Under the pieces are notes generated by a model. The model made no database searches. It was given only the letters and a program-made list of their open reading frames with translations, and was not told where the DNA came from. A program made the position numbers and the translations under genes. A DNA stretch of 64,000 nt from Actinomycetes bacterium (lineage in GTDB: Bacteria > Actinomycetota > Acidimicrobiia > Acidimicrobiales > RAAP-2). Location: contig JAJYXE010000024.1 in NCBI GenBank assembly GCA_021791145.1, forward strand, positions 1-64,000, given 5' to 3'. Position 1 is the stretch's first letter; every line of letters begins with the position of its first letter. Shown one piece after another: positions 43,179-52,377 of the stretch.

Positions 43179-44455
43179 CGTCCGACTACGTTATCGCCAC
43201 CCTCATCCAGGTCTTCTTCGAGCACCACCTCGTCACGACGCCTTGCCTGCGGCGCGCCGAGCCCGCCACGACGTTCCCCACGACGCCCCCCGCGACGCTC
43301 GCCCCAGCGCCGCCAGGCGCGCAGGTAGAGCTCGCTGTAGCGCTGCGCCAGCCGCTCCGTCGACCATCGGGAGGCGTACGACGCCGCGGCCTCGAGGGCC
43401 GCGGGGTCGGGCGGCAGGCGGAGTGCCGTGCCGAGCGCGGCACGGAGCGCTCCGGCGTCACCTGGCGTCACGAGCGCCGCATGCCCGCCGGCAGCCTCCC
43501 GATACCCGGGGATGTCCGACGCCACGACGCGACAGCGTGCCGCCATCCCCTCGAGCAGCACCATGCCGAAGGACTCGCCCCCGAGAGAAGGCGCGCAGAG
43601 CACCGCCGCCTCGGCGAGGCGGTCGGCAACCTCTTCGTCGCTCACGACCCCGATCCAGTGCACGCGGTCGGACTCGGGGTACCGGGCCTGCAGGCGGGCG
43701 GTCTCGGGGCCGACGCCGGCCACCCAAAGCTCTGCGGCGAGCGGGCCATCGTCCCCGCTGCAGAACGCGTCCAGGAGGACCCCGAGCCCCTTGCGGCGTT
43801 CGTGACGGCCGAGAAAGAGCACCGCGGGAAGCGAGGACCCGACAAGACGGGTGCCCCCGAAGCGATCGAGGTCGACGCCGTTGAAGAGAACCTCGACGTC
43901 GCCGCCGCCGCACAGGGCCGCTGCCGTGGCTCGCGCGACCTCCGACACCGCCGCACGCACCTGGACCCTGCGACATGCCCGCCTGGTGAATGGCGCGAGG
44001 AGCGGCGCGGCGCGCGGGATCCCGGAGCGGTGGAAGGTCGCAACGATCGGCCAGCGCTCCGAGAAGAGGAAGCCGTAGCCCAGCGCCGGCGCCAGGGGTT
44101 CGTGAAGGTGCACCACGTCAGCTCCCCACTCGCGCACGGCGGCCACCGCGCGCGCGGCGGCGAGCGGCGACACGCAGATGGGAGCGACCGAGCCGTTGGC
44201 CCGCACGCCCACCGAGCGGCCGGCGACGAAGACGCGCCCGTCCGTCCAGCCCTCGGGCCGGTCGCCGGGTGCGACCACGACGACCTGGTGACCGGCGCGC
44301 CGCAGCGCGCGCGCGAGCCCCACGGCCTGGCCCTGCACCCCCCCGGGTCTCGACAGGTCGTAGGGGCAGATCATCGCCACCCGCAGCAGCGGCGCGCCGT
44401 GCGCCCCCCGGACGCTCGCCGCCCGCTCGGAGCCGCTCGCGCCCTCAGGCGTCAC
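43175..44455 (-). CDS. pimA: Phosphatidylinositol alpha-mannosyltransferase PimA
   Basis: The 426-residue GT4-family enzyme should transfer mannose from GDP-mannose to phosphatidylinositol, the first PIM step. It has AMICPYDLSRPGGVQGQA, HLHEPLAPALGYG, a FHRSG segment, VLFNGVDLDRFG, LFLGRHERRKGLGVLLDAF and the donor-site APSLGGESFGMVLLEGMA. The order pgsA-patA-pimA supports PimA over PimB'. GTG 44455 overlaps the patA gene by 11 bp; GTG 44380 would start at AMICPYD and is a shorter option. The C-terminal 45 residues are Arg/Gly-rich and then acidic. Confidence 0.9.
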   Translation of the reverse strand: MTPEGASGSERAASVRGAHGAPLLRVAMICPYDLSRPGGVQGQAVGLARALRRAGHQVVVVAPGDRPEGWTDGRVFVAGRSVGVRANGSVAPICVSPLAAARAVAAVREWGADVVHLHEPLAPALGYGFLFSERWPIVATFHRSGIPRAAPLLAPFTRRACRRVQVRAAVSEVARATAAALCGGGDVEVLFNGVDLDRFGGTRLVGSSLPAVLFLGRHERRKGLGVLLDAFCSGDDGPLAAELWVAGVGPETARLQARYPESDRVHWIGVVSDEEVADRLAEAAVLCAPSLGGESFGMVLLEGMAARCRVVASDIPGYREAAGGHAALVTPGDAGALRAALGTALRLPPDPAALEAAASYASRWSTERLAQRYSELYLRAWRRWGERRGGRRGERRGGLGAPQARRRDEVVLEEDLDEGGDNVVGR

Positions 44456-45362
44456 GGTCGCTCGGCCAGTTCGGCTGGTAGAGGTGCCACTGCTCCGGCG
44501 CCCTGCGCACCATCCACTCGAACCGCCGCGCGAGCTCCTGGGTGAGGCGTGCCACGTCGTCGCGCAGGGTCCCGGTCCGCGTCGTGTCGATCGGTGCTGT
44601 GACGTACGCGAGGTGGGCGTCACCCGGCCCGCTGTAGACGGCGGCGGGGACGAGCAGCGCGTCAGTCCGAAGGGCGAGCGTCGCGGGTCCTGCGGGCAGC
44701 GTCGTCTCCTCGCCGAAGAACTCCACCCGTACGCCGTTGCCGACGATGTCGCGGTCGCACAGCAGCCCGACGACGCCGCCGCTGCGCAGCTCACGCAGGA
44801 GGGTTCGGCCGGACTCGTCGCCGAGGGGGACGATCCGCAGCCCCATCGCCTCGCGCTCCTCGAGGAACCAGCGGAAGAGCGCCGGAGGCTCGATCCTCTC
44901 GACGACGCTCGTCATGGGATGGCCCTCGAGCGCGAGGAACGCGCCACCCCACTCCCAGCTCCCGATGTGCGGGAGCGCGAGGAGCACGCCGCGTTCGGAC
45001 GCGAACGCCTCCTCGAGGCGCTCGTACCCCCAGTCGACGACGAAACGATGGCGCACCACGTCAGGAGGCATGGATGGCAGCCGTGCGCCCTCCACCCAAT
45101 AGCGCGCGTAGCTGCGATAGGAGCGCAACGCCCAGCGGCGAACGACCGCGGGGTCGGGCGCGACGGCCGGGGACGTCGACGCCAGCACCCGTGCGACGAT
45201 CCGCTCACGCATCTCGAGGTCTCCTCGTGGTCGGCGCGCGAGCGCCGCTCCGACCAGCGCGGCGACGCCCGAGGCCACCGGCTCGGGCAGGACGCTGAGA
45301 CCGGCCCCTGACACCCGGTAGGCGAGGAAGGTCGCGGCGGCGCGCAGCCGCTCAGACGCCAC
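44445..45362 (-). CDS. patA: PIM acyltransferase (PatA; LpxL/HtrB-like)
   Basis: A 305-residue lysophospholipid-type acyltransferase with the H-x4-E catalytic pair in LPHIGSWEWGG, LLCDRDIVGNGVRVEFFG, and the closing EQWHLYQPNWPS. In mycobacteria the homologue next to pgsA and pimA acylates the mannose of PIM1/PIM2. The fit to operon position is strong. GTG 45362 overlaps the pgsA stop by 11 bp, giving translational coupling through the whole three-gene run. Confidence 0.88.
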   Translation of the reverse strand: MASERLRAAATFLAYRVSGAGLSVLPEPVASGVAALVGAALARRPRGDLEMRERIVARVLASTSPAVAPDPAVVRRWALRSYRSYARYWVEGARLPSMPPDVVRHRFVVDWGYERLEEAFASERGVLLALPHIGSWEWGGAFLALEGHPMTSVVERIEPPALFRWFLEEREAMGLRIVPLGDESGRTLLRELRSGGVVGLLCDRDIVGNGVRVEFFGEETTLPAGPATLALRTDALLVPAAVYSGPGDAHLAYVTAPIDTTRTGTLRDDVARLTQELARRFEWMVRRAPEQWHLYQPNWPSDRDA

Positions 45363-46233
45363 GGTCGCCGGGGCCCGAGCGGCCGCGGTGGCCCGAGCGG
45401 GACGGGCCGTGCGACGTACGGGTGGTCCGCGCTGCCCTCGCCGCGTCGGTTCGCTCCCTGCGCGCCCTGGCACGTGCACTTCGGCTGTCGAGCGCCTCCT
45501 GGCGCCGCAATCGCCAGCGCGCGCCGAGCTCGCCGGCTCCGGCTGCCGCGTCCGACCCGTCGCGCCGGGAGCGCCGGCGCGCCGTGCGAGCCGGCGACGG
45601 GGCTCCCTGGGCTCGTGCGATCCGTGCCTCTTTGAAGGGGCCGTCCGCCGAGCGCCAGGCGGTGGCGAACCGTGCGATCGCGGTGAGCATGGTGAGGCCG
45701 AAGAGCGCCCACAACACCGGCACGAGGAGCCAGGGCTCGAGGAAGCCCGCGCCGAGGAGGATCATGCGCTCGGCCCGCTCCATGAGGCCGCCGAAGAGGC
45801 CGCCGTTGGTCATCGGGAGGCCGAGCGCACCGGCCTTCGCCCGCACGTACGACACGAGCGACGCGGCGCCGAGCACCGCCAAAGGGAGCAACGCCAGCTC
45901 ACCCTCGCGGACCGAGACCAGGTACCAGGCGACGCCGGCCATGAGCACCGCGTCCGCGACGCGGTCCATGACCGAGTCGAACAGCGCCCCCCGCACCGAT
46001 GCGGTCCCGGCGGCCTTCGCGACTGGGCCGTCGAACAGATCGTGGAAACCGGTGACCGCGAGAAGCGGGATCCCGACGAGCAGGTGCCCGGTCGCGACGA
46101 CGATCGACGTCGCCACGGCGAACGCGAGCCCCGAGGCCGTCAGGATGTCGGCGGTGACCCCCAGCCGCACGAGCTGTCGGCCGACGGGACCCGTCACCCG
46201 CTCGACCCCGCCGCGCCATCTCCCGTCGAACAC
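45352..46233 (-). CDS. pgsA: Phosphatidylinositol(-phosphate) synthase, CDP-alcohol phosphatidyltransferase
   Basis: The 293-residue membrane enzyme should join CDP-diacylglycerol with myo-inositol 1-phosphate. The CDP-alcohol signature is present as LFDGPVAKAAGTASVRGALFDSVMDR, here split: DG, AK and the two aspartates of FDSVMDR are kept; AK replaces the usual AR. N-terminal VFDGRWRGGVERV is typical of actinobacterial PgsA1. The last 80 residues are a basic Arg/Ser/Ala tail beyond the final helix. GTG 46233 lies 7 nt after a TAGGAT element and heads the pgsA-patA-pimA operon. Confidence 0.88.
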   Translation of the reverse strand: MFDGRWRGGVERVTGPVGRQLVRLGVTADILTASGLAFAVATSIVVATGHLLVGIPLLAVTGFHDLFDGPVAKAAGTASVRGALFDSVMDRVADAVLMAGVAWYLVSVREGELALLPLAVLGAASLVSYVRAKAGALGLPMTNGGLFGGLMERAERMILLGAGFLEPWLLVPVLWALFGLTMLTAIARFATAWRSADGPFKEARIARAQGAPSPARTARRRSRRDGSDAAAGAGELGARWRLRRQEALDSRSARARARRERTDAARAARTTRTSHGPSRSGHRGRSGPGDRGV

Positions 46234-46240
46234 CCGTTGG

Positions 46241-46246
46241 ATCCTA
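46241..46246 (-). promoter_or_regulatory. -10 element TAGGAT for leaderless pgsA
   Basis: Minus-strand TAGGAT lies 7 nt before GTG 46233, with no Shine-Dalgarno between. It should drive the PIM operon and is divergent from the beta-propeller gene. Confidence 0.5.
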
Positions 46247-46452
46247 CTCGCGGCCTTCTTGGTGGACCTTCCTGGCGGGCCTCTTCGGCGGGCTTCCCGG
46301 CGGCCCCCGGACCGTGGGCCAGTCACTGGTGCGCCCTTTTGCCCTGCTGCGGGTGGGGTGCTTGACCGTCGCCAGGACGCCTCCCCTATCGTGGCCGCAC
46401 GCCCCGGTCCGCCCACGTTCGATCGCGCCGGTTCCCGGCGCCTGCCTTCGCG

Positions 46453-47634
46453 GTGCTCGCGGCGGTCCTCTGCGGCACGCTCCTGTCCGTGTGCGCCGGA
46501 ACGGCGGCGGCGGCGCCGGCCCGCCCAGGATCCCCGCATCGCGCGCCTCGGGCCGACGCGCACCGATCGGGAGAGCGGCACCACCCCTCGTTGCCCTTCA
46601 AGGCGCCCGACGGCTACCGCGAGACCGCCCACCTCGAGGCGGGCCCGAACCTCGCTCCGGGGTCCCAGCCCTCGGCGCTTCCGACCGACGTGCTCATCGC
46701 GGACCGCAACAACAACAGGCTGATCATCGTCAACCCCCAGGGGAACATCGTCTGGAGGTTCCCACGTCCCGGCGACCTCGCCCCCGGGCAGACCTTTCGC
46801 ACACCTGACGACGCCTTCTTCACCCCCAACGGGAGGGACATCATCGTCACCCAGGAGGACAACTACGTCGTCTCGGAGATCTCGCTCGCGACCGGGCACA
46901 TCGTGTGGCGCTACGGCCACCCCGGGACTCCGGGCTCGGGGCCCGGCTACCTCGACAACCCCGACGACGCGATGATGCTCCCCAACGGAGACGTCGTCCT
47001 GGCCGACATCAAGAACTGCCGCCTGCTCGTGCTGCGCCCGCCGAGCCACACGCCGCTCGAGGTGGTCGGCCAGACGACGAACGCCTGCGTCCACACACCT
47101 CCCGCGCGCTGGGGCAGCCCCAACGGGGTCTTCCCGCTCTCGGACGGCAACTGGGTCGTGACCGAGATCGACGGCGACTGGGTCGACGGGTTCGACCTCG
47201 CGACCGGAAAGGTCCTCTGGTCGACCAACCCCCCCGGCGTGGCCTACCCGTCCGACACCAACCAGGTCCACGGCACACTCTTCGTCACCGCCGACTACTC
47301 GGACCCTGGGCAGGTGGTCGAGTTCACCTCGAGCGGCCGGCTCGTGTGGCGCTACGCGCCCACCGGCGCCCAGGCGCTCGCCGATCCCTCGCTCGCGATG
47401 GCGCTGCCCAACGGTGACGTCATCTTGAACGACGACTGGAACCACCGCGTGATCGTCGTCGACCCCAAGACGAACCAGATCGTCTGGCAGTACGGCCACA
47501 CGGGGATCCCGGGCGCCGGTCCGGGCTACCTCGACAAACCCGACGGGCTCGACCTCGTGCCGCCGTTCTCGCTCACGATCCTCCACCGCGACGCCATGCA
47601 GGGGCCGCAGAGCCCCGCGCCCGCGGGTGGTTAA
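46453..47634 (+). CDS. Secreted beta-propeller protein (arylsulfotransferase/PQQ-like repeats)
   Basis: The 393-residue protein has an N-terminal hydrophobic segment ending CAGTAAAAPA, like a signal peptide cut after Ala, though it lacks basic residues, so the start could be wrong. The body is made of beta-propeller blades with repeated elements: VLIADRNNNRLIIVNPQGNIVW, split here as ADRNNNRLIIVN and GNIVWRF, plus GTPGSGPGYLDNPDDA and GIPGAGPGYLDKPDGL about 230 residues apart. Blades resemble the ASST and PQQ families, but no sulfotransferase histidine can be assigned. Function is unknown; binding of a ligand or polymer outside the cell is plausible. It sits where a conserved actinobacterial gene order is interrupted. 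Confidence 0.7.
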   Translation: MLAAVLCGTLLSVCAGTAAAAPARPGSPHRAPRADAHRSGERHHPSLPFKAPDGYRETAHLEAGPNLAPGSQPSALPTDVLIADRNNNRLIIVNPQGNIVWRFPRPGDLAPGQTFRTPDDAFFTPNGRDIIVTQEDNYVVSEISLATGHIVWRYGHPGTPGSGPGYLDNPDDAMMLPNGDVVLADIKNCRLLVLRPPSHTPLEVVGQTTNACVHTPPARWGSPNGVFPLSDGNWVVTEIDGDWVDGFDLATGKVLWSTNPPGVAYPSDTNQVHGTLFVTADYSDPGQVVEFTSSGRLVWRYAPTGAQALADPSLAMALPNGDVILNDDWNHRVIVVDPKTNQIVWQYGHTGIPGAGPGYLDKPDGLDLVPPFSLTILHRDAMQGPQSPAPAGG

Positions 47635-47691
47635 CTGGCGGCAGCGCACACCGGCAGGAGCTGCCGGCCAGCCTAAAAGGAGGTCGCCGTC

Positions 47692-49767
47692 GTGGCATTG
47701 ACGCCGTCGGAGATCCGCAACGTGGCCCTCGTCGGCCATCACGCGGCAGGCAAGACCACTCTCGCGGAGGCGCTCCTGCTCTCCACCGGTGCCCTGAGCC
47801 GTCAGGGGTCGATCGAGAAGGGCACCACGGTCTGCGACTTCGAGCCCGAGGAGATCGCGCGCCAGCTGTCGGTCTCGTTCGCGATCGCGCCCTGCACGGT
47901 CGACGGCGTGAAGCTCAACCTCCTCGACACCCCGGGCTACGCAGACTTCGCCACCGACATGCGCGATGCGCTCGGCCTTGCGGACCTTGCGGTCGTGGTG
48001 GTGAGCGCGACCGACGGCGTCCAGGCGCAGACCGAAGACGCCTGGCGGGCAGCCGCCGCGCTCGGCATCCCACGGATCGTCGTGATCGACAAGCTCGACC
48101 GCGAGCGCGCCGACTTCGACCGCACGCTCGCCGAGGTGCGCGCCGCCTTCGGCGCCGGGGTCGCGCCTGTCGAGCTGCCGATCGGCTCGGAGAGCGAGTT
48201 CCGCGGCGTCATCGACCTCCTCGACGACCGCGCGGCGCTCTACGACACCGGCGCCGGCGCTCCGCTCCGAGGCATGGACGGCCCGATCCCCGATGACCTC
48301 GCGGTCACCGAGCACGCCGTCCACGAGCAGCTCGTCGAAGGCATCGTCGTCGGCGACGACGAGCTGATGGCGCGCTATCTCGAGGGCGAGCCGATCGAGC
48401 GCAGCGAGCTGCAGGGGAGCCTTGCCACGGGTGTGGCCGCAGGCGCGGTCTTCCCCGTGCTGTGCTGCTCTGGCATCACGGGCGTCGGTGTCGACCGCCT
48501 GGCGCGCCTGCTCGTCGAGCTGTGCCCCTCCCCCGACCGCGGCCGGCCGGCGCAGGTGACCGCCGGCGGCACCACGACCGAGGTGGCGGCAGATCCGTCC
48601 GGCCCCCCGCTCCTCGTCGTCGGCAAGACGCTCTCGGACCAGCACGCGGGCCGCCTCTCCTTGTGCAAGGTCCTCTCGGGCACGCTCCAGCCCGACACCG
48701 TGCTCACCAATCCGCGCACCCGCACCGACGAGCGGCTGCACGTCCTCGCCATGCTCCGGGGACACGAGACGACGCCGGTGGACTCGGCGGTCGCCGGTGA
48801 CTTCGTGGCGATCCCCCGGCTCGCAGGATCGCTCACCGGGGACACCCTGGCACCGAAGGACAAGCCGGTCGTCGTCGCGTTCTCCGACCCCGAGCCGCCT
48901 GCGCTCGCCGTGGCCGTCGCCCCGGCGTCCCGGGCGGACGAGGACAAGCTCATGTCCGCGCTCCAGCGCCTGTGCGAGGAGGACCGCAGCCTGAGCGTGT
49001 CCCGCAACGACGAAGCGCACCAGACCGTGCTCGGCGTCTCGGGCGAGGTGCACCTGGCCGTCACGCTCGAGCGGCTGTCGCGCAAGTTCGGCGTCACCGT
49101 GGAGCGCCAGGAGGTCGCGATCCCCTACCGCGAGACCATCTCCAAGCCGGCGGCGGCCGAGGGCAAGCACAAGAAGCAGTCAGGCGGCCACGGTCAGTTC
49201 GGCGTCTGCCACCTGCGCGTCGAGCCGCTCGCGCGCGGTGAGGGGTTCCAGTTCCACGACGAGGTCGTCGGCGGAGCGATCCCCCGCCAGTACATTCCCG
49301 CCGTCGAGAAGGGCGTCGTCGAGGCGATGGGGCGCGGGGGCGCCTTCGGCTATCCCGTGGTCGACGTGTCGGTGACGGTCGACGACGGCAAGTACCACTC
49401 GGTCGACTCCTCGGAGCTCAGCTTCAAGACCGCCGCAGCGCTCGCCTTCCGTGAGGCCATCGCACATGCCGGACCGATCTTGTTGGAGCCGGTCTCGAAG
49501 GTCGTCGTGCAGGTGCCCGCCGACCTGCAGGGAGACGTGCTGGGCGACCTCAACTCGCGCCGGGGGAGGATCGTCGGCACCGAAGCCGCCGCGGACTCCT
49601 TCCACGAGGTGACGGCGATGGTCCCGACCGCCGAGCTCGCTCGCTACGCGGTCGACCTCCGGGCGCTCACCGGGGGCCGCGCGCGCTTCCGGGCCGAGCA
49701 CGACCACTACGACCCGGTGCCCGAGCATCTCGTCGCCGGCCTGGCGAGGAACGTCGCCCCCGAGTAA
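47692..49767 (+). CDS. EF-G-like translational GTPase with altered G motifs (EF-G2 type)
   Basis: A 691-residue protein with all five EF-G domains. G1 is GHHAAGKTTL. G3 is DTPGYADF, where the usual DTPGH histidine that activates water is Tyr. G4 is DKLDR instead of NKMDR. Domain IV retains GGHGQFGVCHLRVEPL and domain V the VLGDLNSRRGRI loop. These changes are like those of the actinobacterial EF-G-like paralogue (FusA2), whose role in translation is unclear. GTG 47692 follows AAAGGAGG by 8 nt, one of the strongest ribosome-binding sites here. No tuf or ribosomal protein genes are near, so this is not the housekeeping fusA. Confidence 0.88.
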   Translation: MALTPSEIRNVALVGHHAAGKTTLAEALLLSTGALSRQGSIEKGTTVCDFEPEEIARQLSVSFAIAPCTVDGVKLNLLDTPGYADFATDMRDALGLADLAVVVVSATDGVQAQTEDAWRAAAALGIPRIVVIDKLDRERADFDRTLAEVRAAFGAGVAPVELPIGSESEFRGVIDLLDDRAALYDTGAGAPLRGMDGPIPDDLAVTEHAVHEQLVEGIVVGDDELMARYLEGEPIERSELQGSLATGVAAGAVFPVLCCSGITGVGVDRLARLLVELCPSPDRGRPAQVTAGGTTTEVAADPSGPPLLVVGKTLSDQHAGRLSLCKVLSGTLQPDTVLTNPRTRTDERLHVLAMLRGHETTPVDSAVAGDFVAIPRLAGSLTGDTLAPKDKPVVVAFSDPEPPALAVAVAPASRADEDKLMSALQRLCEEDRSLSVSRNDEAHQTVLGVSGEVHLAVTLERLSRKFGVTVERQEVAIPYRETISKPAAAEGKHKKQSGGHGQFGVCHLRVEPLARGEGFQFHDEVVGGAIPRQYIPAVEKGVVEAMGRGGAFGYPVVDVSVTVDDGKYHSVDSSELSFKTAAALAFREAIAHAGPILLEPVSKVVVQVPADLQGDVLGDLNSRRGRIVGTEAAADSFHEVTAMVPTAELARYAVDLRALTGGRARFRAEHDHYDPVPEHLVAGLARNVAPE

Positions 49768-49791
49768 CGGCCCGCCGGTCGGCGCCCGGGG

Positions 49792-50316
49792 TCAGTCCGT
49801 TCTACCGCCCCGGGGCCATGCCGGACGGAGCTTCTCCCAGGCGCCGTTGAGCGTCTCGGGGATCACCCGCACGCCCGCGACCGACGTCATGAAGTTGGTG
49901 TCGCCCGACCAACGGGGCACCACGTGCAGGTGGAGGTGGCGCGGGATGCCGGCGCCCGCGGCGCGCCCGAGGTTGGCGCCGAGGTTGACCCCGTCGGGCG
50001 CATAGGCGGTGGTGATGGCCTCGACCGCGGCCACGGTCGCCGCCCACAGCTCGGAGGACTCCTCGGCGCTCAGCTCGTCGAGCTCGGAGAGGTGACGCAG
50101 CGGCAGCACGAGAAGGTGGCCGCTCGCGTAGGGGTAGGCGTTCAAGACGGCGAACGTACGCGTCCCTCGCCACACCACGCCGTTGTCCACCGAGGGAGGG
50201 CCGCTCCGAGCGATCGCGCAGAAGACGCAGCCGTCGCCCTCGCCCTTGCGCTCGGTCTCCGTCGCTGCGCGCACGTACTCGTCGCGCCACCCCGCCCAGA
50301 GCTGCTCGAGCGGCAC
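49792..50316 (-). CDS. HIT-family Ap4A phosphorylase-like protein
   Basis: A 174-residue HIT protein with a CVFCAIA zinc-type pair, AYPYASGHLLVLPLRH, NLGRAAGAGIPRHLHLHVVPRW, and SGDTNFM. The catalytic HxHxH and following VPRWxGDxNFM are typical of the actinobacterial diadenosine tetraphosphate phosphorylase that lies between thrS and pgsA. It should split Ap4A to ADP and ATP. GTG 50316 lies 2 nt after the thrS stop. Confidence 0.88.
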   Translation of the reverse strand: MPLEQLWAGWRDEYVRAATETERKGEGDGCVFCAIARSGPPSVDNGVVWRGTRTFAVLNAYPYASGHLLVLPLRHLSELDELSAEESSELWAATVAAVEAITTAYAPDGVNLGANLGRAAGAGIPRHLHLHVVPRWSGDTNFMTSVAGVRVIPETLNGAWEKLRPAWPRGGRTD

Positions 50317-50318
50317 GG

Positions 50319-52313
50319 CTACGCGCCCGGAGCAAGCCGGCGCGCGGTGACGTCGCCGAGGACCCTTTGCACCACCTCGTCGAGCGGCACGCCCCGCTCG
50401 GGGCGTTCGTCGCCTCGGCGGTTGACCCCGACGGTTCCGGCGGCCACGTCGTCGTCGCCGACCACGAGCACATAGGGGATCTTCTCGAGCTTCGCCCGCC
50501 GGATGCGCCCGCCGAGCGGCTCGCTCGCGTCCTCCATGTCGGCACGCAGTCCCTCGGCACCGAACCGCGCGGCCGCCGAGACGGCGTAGGGGGTGTGGTC
50601 GTCGCGGACCGGCAGCACGCGGACCTGGACCGGTGACAGCCAGGTGGGAAGGTTGCCGGCGAAGTGCTCGAGCAGCACGCCGAAGAAACGCTCCACCGAG
50701 CCGAACAGGGCGCGGTGCACCATGACCGGCAGGTGCTTGGCGTTGTCCGCACCGGTGTACTCGAGCCCGAAGCGTCTGGGCAGCTGCAGGTCGAGCTGAA
50801 CGGTGGACATCTGCCAGTTCCTGCCGATCGCGTCGCGCGCCTGGACGGAGATCTTCGGTCCGTAGAACGCGCCACCGCCCTCGTCGAGGACGAGCTCGAG
50901 CCCCCGCCCCTCGGCGACGCGCCGCAGGACGTCGGTCGCTTCCTCCCACTCCTCGTCGGTGCCCACCGCCTTGCCTTCGGGCCTGGTGGAGAGCTCGAGC
51001 CAGAAGTCGTCCAGGCCGAAGTCGCGCAAGAGGTCGAGGACGAAGGTGAGTGCCGCGCTCAGCTCCTCGGCCATCTGCTCACGCGTGCAGAAGATGTGCG
51101 CGTCGTCTTGGGTCATGCCCCGCACGCGGGTGAGGCCGTGCACGACGCCGGACTTCTCGTAGCGGTAGACCGTGCCGAACTCGAAGAGGCGCATGGGCAG
51201 CTCGCGGTACGAACGCTGCCGGCTGCGGAAGACGAGGATGTGGAACGGGCAATTCATCGGCTTCACGTAGTAGGTCGAGCCGTCGTCGAGCTGCATCGGC
51301 GGGTACATCGAGTCGGCGAACCAGTCGACGTGCCCGGACTCTTCGAAGAGCAGTGCCTTGGTGATGTGCGGCGAGTACACGAAGTCGTAGCCCGCCTCCG
51401 CGTGCCGCCGGCGCGAGTAGTCCTCCATCTCCCGGCGGACGATCCCACCTTTGGGGTGGAAGACCGGGAGCCCCGAGCCGATCTCCTCGGGGAACGAGAA
51501 GAGATCGAGCTCGTGCCCGATCCGCCGGTGGTCGCGCCGCTCGGCCTCCTCGAGCCGGTGGAGGTAGTCGGCGAGCGCCTGCTCGGACGCCCACGCCGTC
51601 CCGTAGATCCGCTGCAGCTGCTGGCGGTGCTCGTCGCCTCGCCAGTACGCGCCGGCGACGCGGGTCAGCCGGAAGTGACCGAGCCGCCCGGTGGAGGGGA
51701 CGTGGGGCCCGCGGCAGAGGTCCACGAAGGACTCGGAGTTCCGGTAGGTGGAGACGAGGGGCGGGCCCTCACCTTGTGGCCCGCGTGCGGCGTCGACCTC
51801 GTCACCGCCCCGGGCGACTGCCTCGATGATCTCCTGCTTGAACGGCTGGCCCTCGAAGAGCGCGAGCGCCTCTGGGATCGACAGCTCCTCTCGCACGAAG
51901 GGCTGGTCCTCCGAGATGATCTTCCGCATCTCGGCGTCGACGCGCTCCAGGTCGTCCTCTGAGAAGTGGGCGCCCCCCGGCAGCTCGAAGTCGTAGTAGA
52001 AGCCGTCGGCGATCACCGGGCCGATCGCGAAGCGCGCGCCCCGCCAGAGGCGGAGGACGGCCTGCGCCATCACGTGCGCGGTGGAATGCCGGATCACCTC
52101 GAGGCCCGCCTGGGACGACGCTGTCACGATCGCCACCGTCGCGCCGTCCGGCAGCCTGGAGGAGAGGTCGACGAGTCGACCGTCCACCTCCGCGGCGACC
52201 GCAGCGGCCGCGAGGCGCGGGCCGATCGCAGCCGCGAGATCGGCGCCGGTGGCGCCCTCCGGCAGCGTTCGCTCCGACCCGTCGGAGAGCTTCACCGTCA
52301 CCCGCTCGGTCAC
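50319..52313 (-). CDS. thrS: Threonyl-tRNA synthetase
   Basis: A 664-residue class II synthetase: N-terminal TGS domain, editing domain with HSTAHVMAQAV, catalytic core with zinc ligands in MNCPFHILVF and motif 2 EFGTVYRYEKSGVVHGLTR, motif 3, and an anticodon domain ending GVPLDEVV. A 12-residue Gly/Pro insert lies in the editing-to-core link. GTG 52313 has AGAGGT upstream. Genes mshC, thrS and the HIT gene follow one another in the same direction. Confidence 0.97.
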   Translation of the reverse strand: MTERVTVKLSDGSERTLPEGATGADLAAAIGPRLAAAAVAAEVDGRLVDLSSRLPDGATVAIVTASSQAGLEVIRHSTAHVMAQAVLRLWRGARFAIGPVIADGFYYDFELPGGAHFSEDDLERVDAEMRKIISEDQPFVREELSIPEALALFEGQPFKQEIIEAVARGGDEVDAARGPQGEGPPLVSTYRNSESFVDLCRGPHVPSTGRLGHFRLTRVAGAYWRGDEHRQQLQRIYGTAWASEQALADYLHRLEEAERRDHRRIGHELDLFSFPEEIGSGLPVFHPKGGIVRREMEDYSRRRHAEAGYDFVYSPHITKALLFEESGHVDWFADSMYPPMQLDDGSTYYVKPMNCPFHILVFRSRQRSYRELPMRLFEFGTVYRYEKSGVVHGLTRVRGMTQDDAHIFCTREQMAEELSAALTFVLDLLRDFGLDDFWLELSTRPEGKAVGTDEEWEEATDVLRRVAEGRGLELVLDEGGGAFYGPKISVQARDAIGRNWQMSTVQLDLQLPRRFGLEYTGADNAKHLPVMVHRALFGSVERFFGVLLEHFAGNLPTWLSPVQVRVLPVRDDHTPYAVSAAARFGAEGLRADMEDASEPLGGRIRRAKLEKIPYVLVVGDDDVAAGTVGVNRRGDERPERGVPLDEVVQRVLGDVTARRLAPGA

Positions 52314-52377
52314 CGACCTCTCGTTCCTTTCTCGCCGTGCGCGCCGCTCGGCACTTCACGAGCCCCCGATCGCGGGC

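Noticed and set aside
46362..46393. Promoter TTGACC/TATCGT for the propeller gene
   Set aside because: The two boxes are 20 nt apart, too far for a normal sigma-70 promoter, so I did not list it.
45352..49170. Minus-strand extension of pgsA into the EF-G-like and propeller region
   Set aside because: The added 970 residues are antisense to a well-supported EF-G-like gene; the CDP-alcohol enzyme has a clear start at 46233.
47692..49767. Housekeeping elongation factor G (fusA) or tetracycline-resistance protein
   Set aside because: The G3 histidine and G4 asparagine are changed, and there are no tuf/rpsL/rpsG neighbours; TetM-type loop motifs are not seen.
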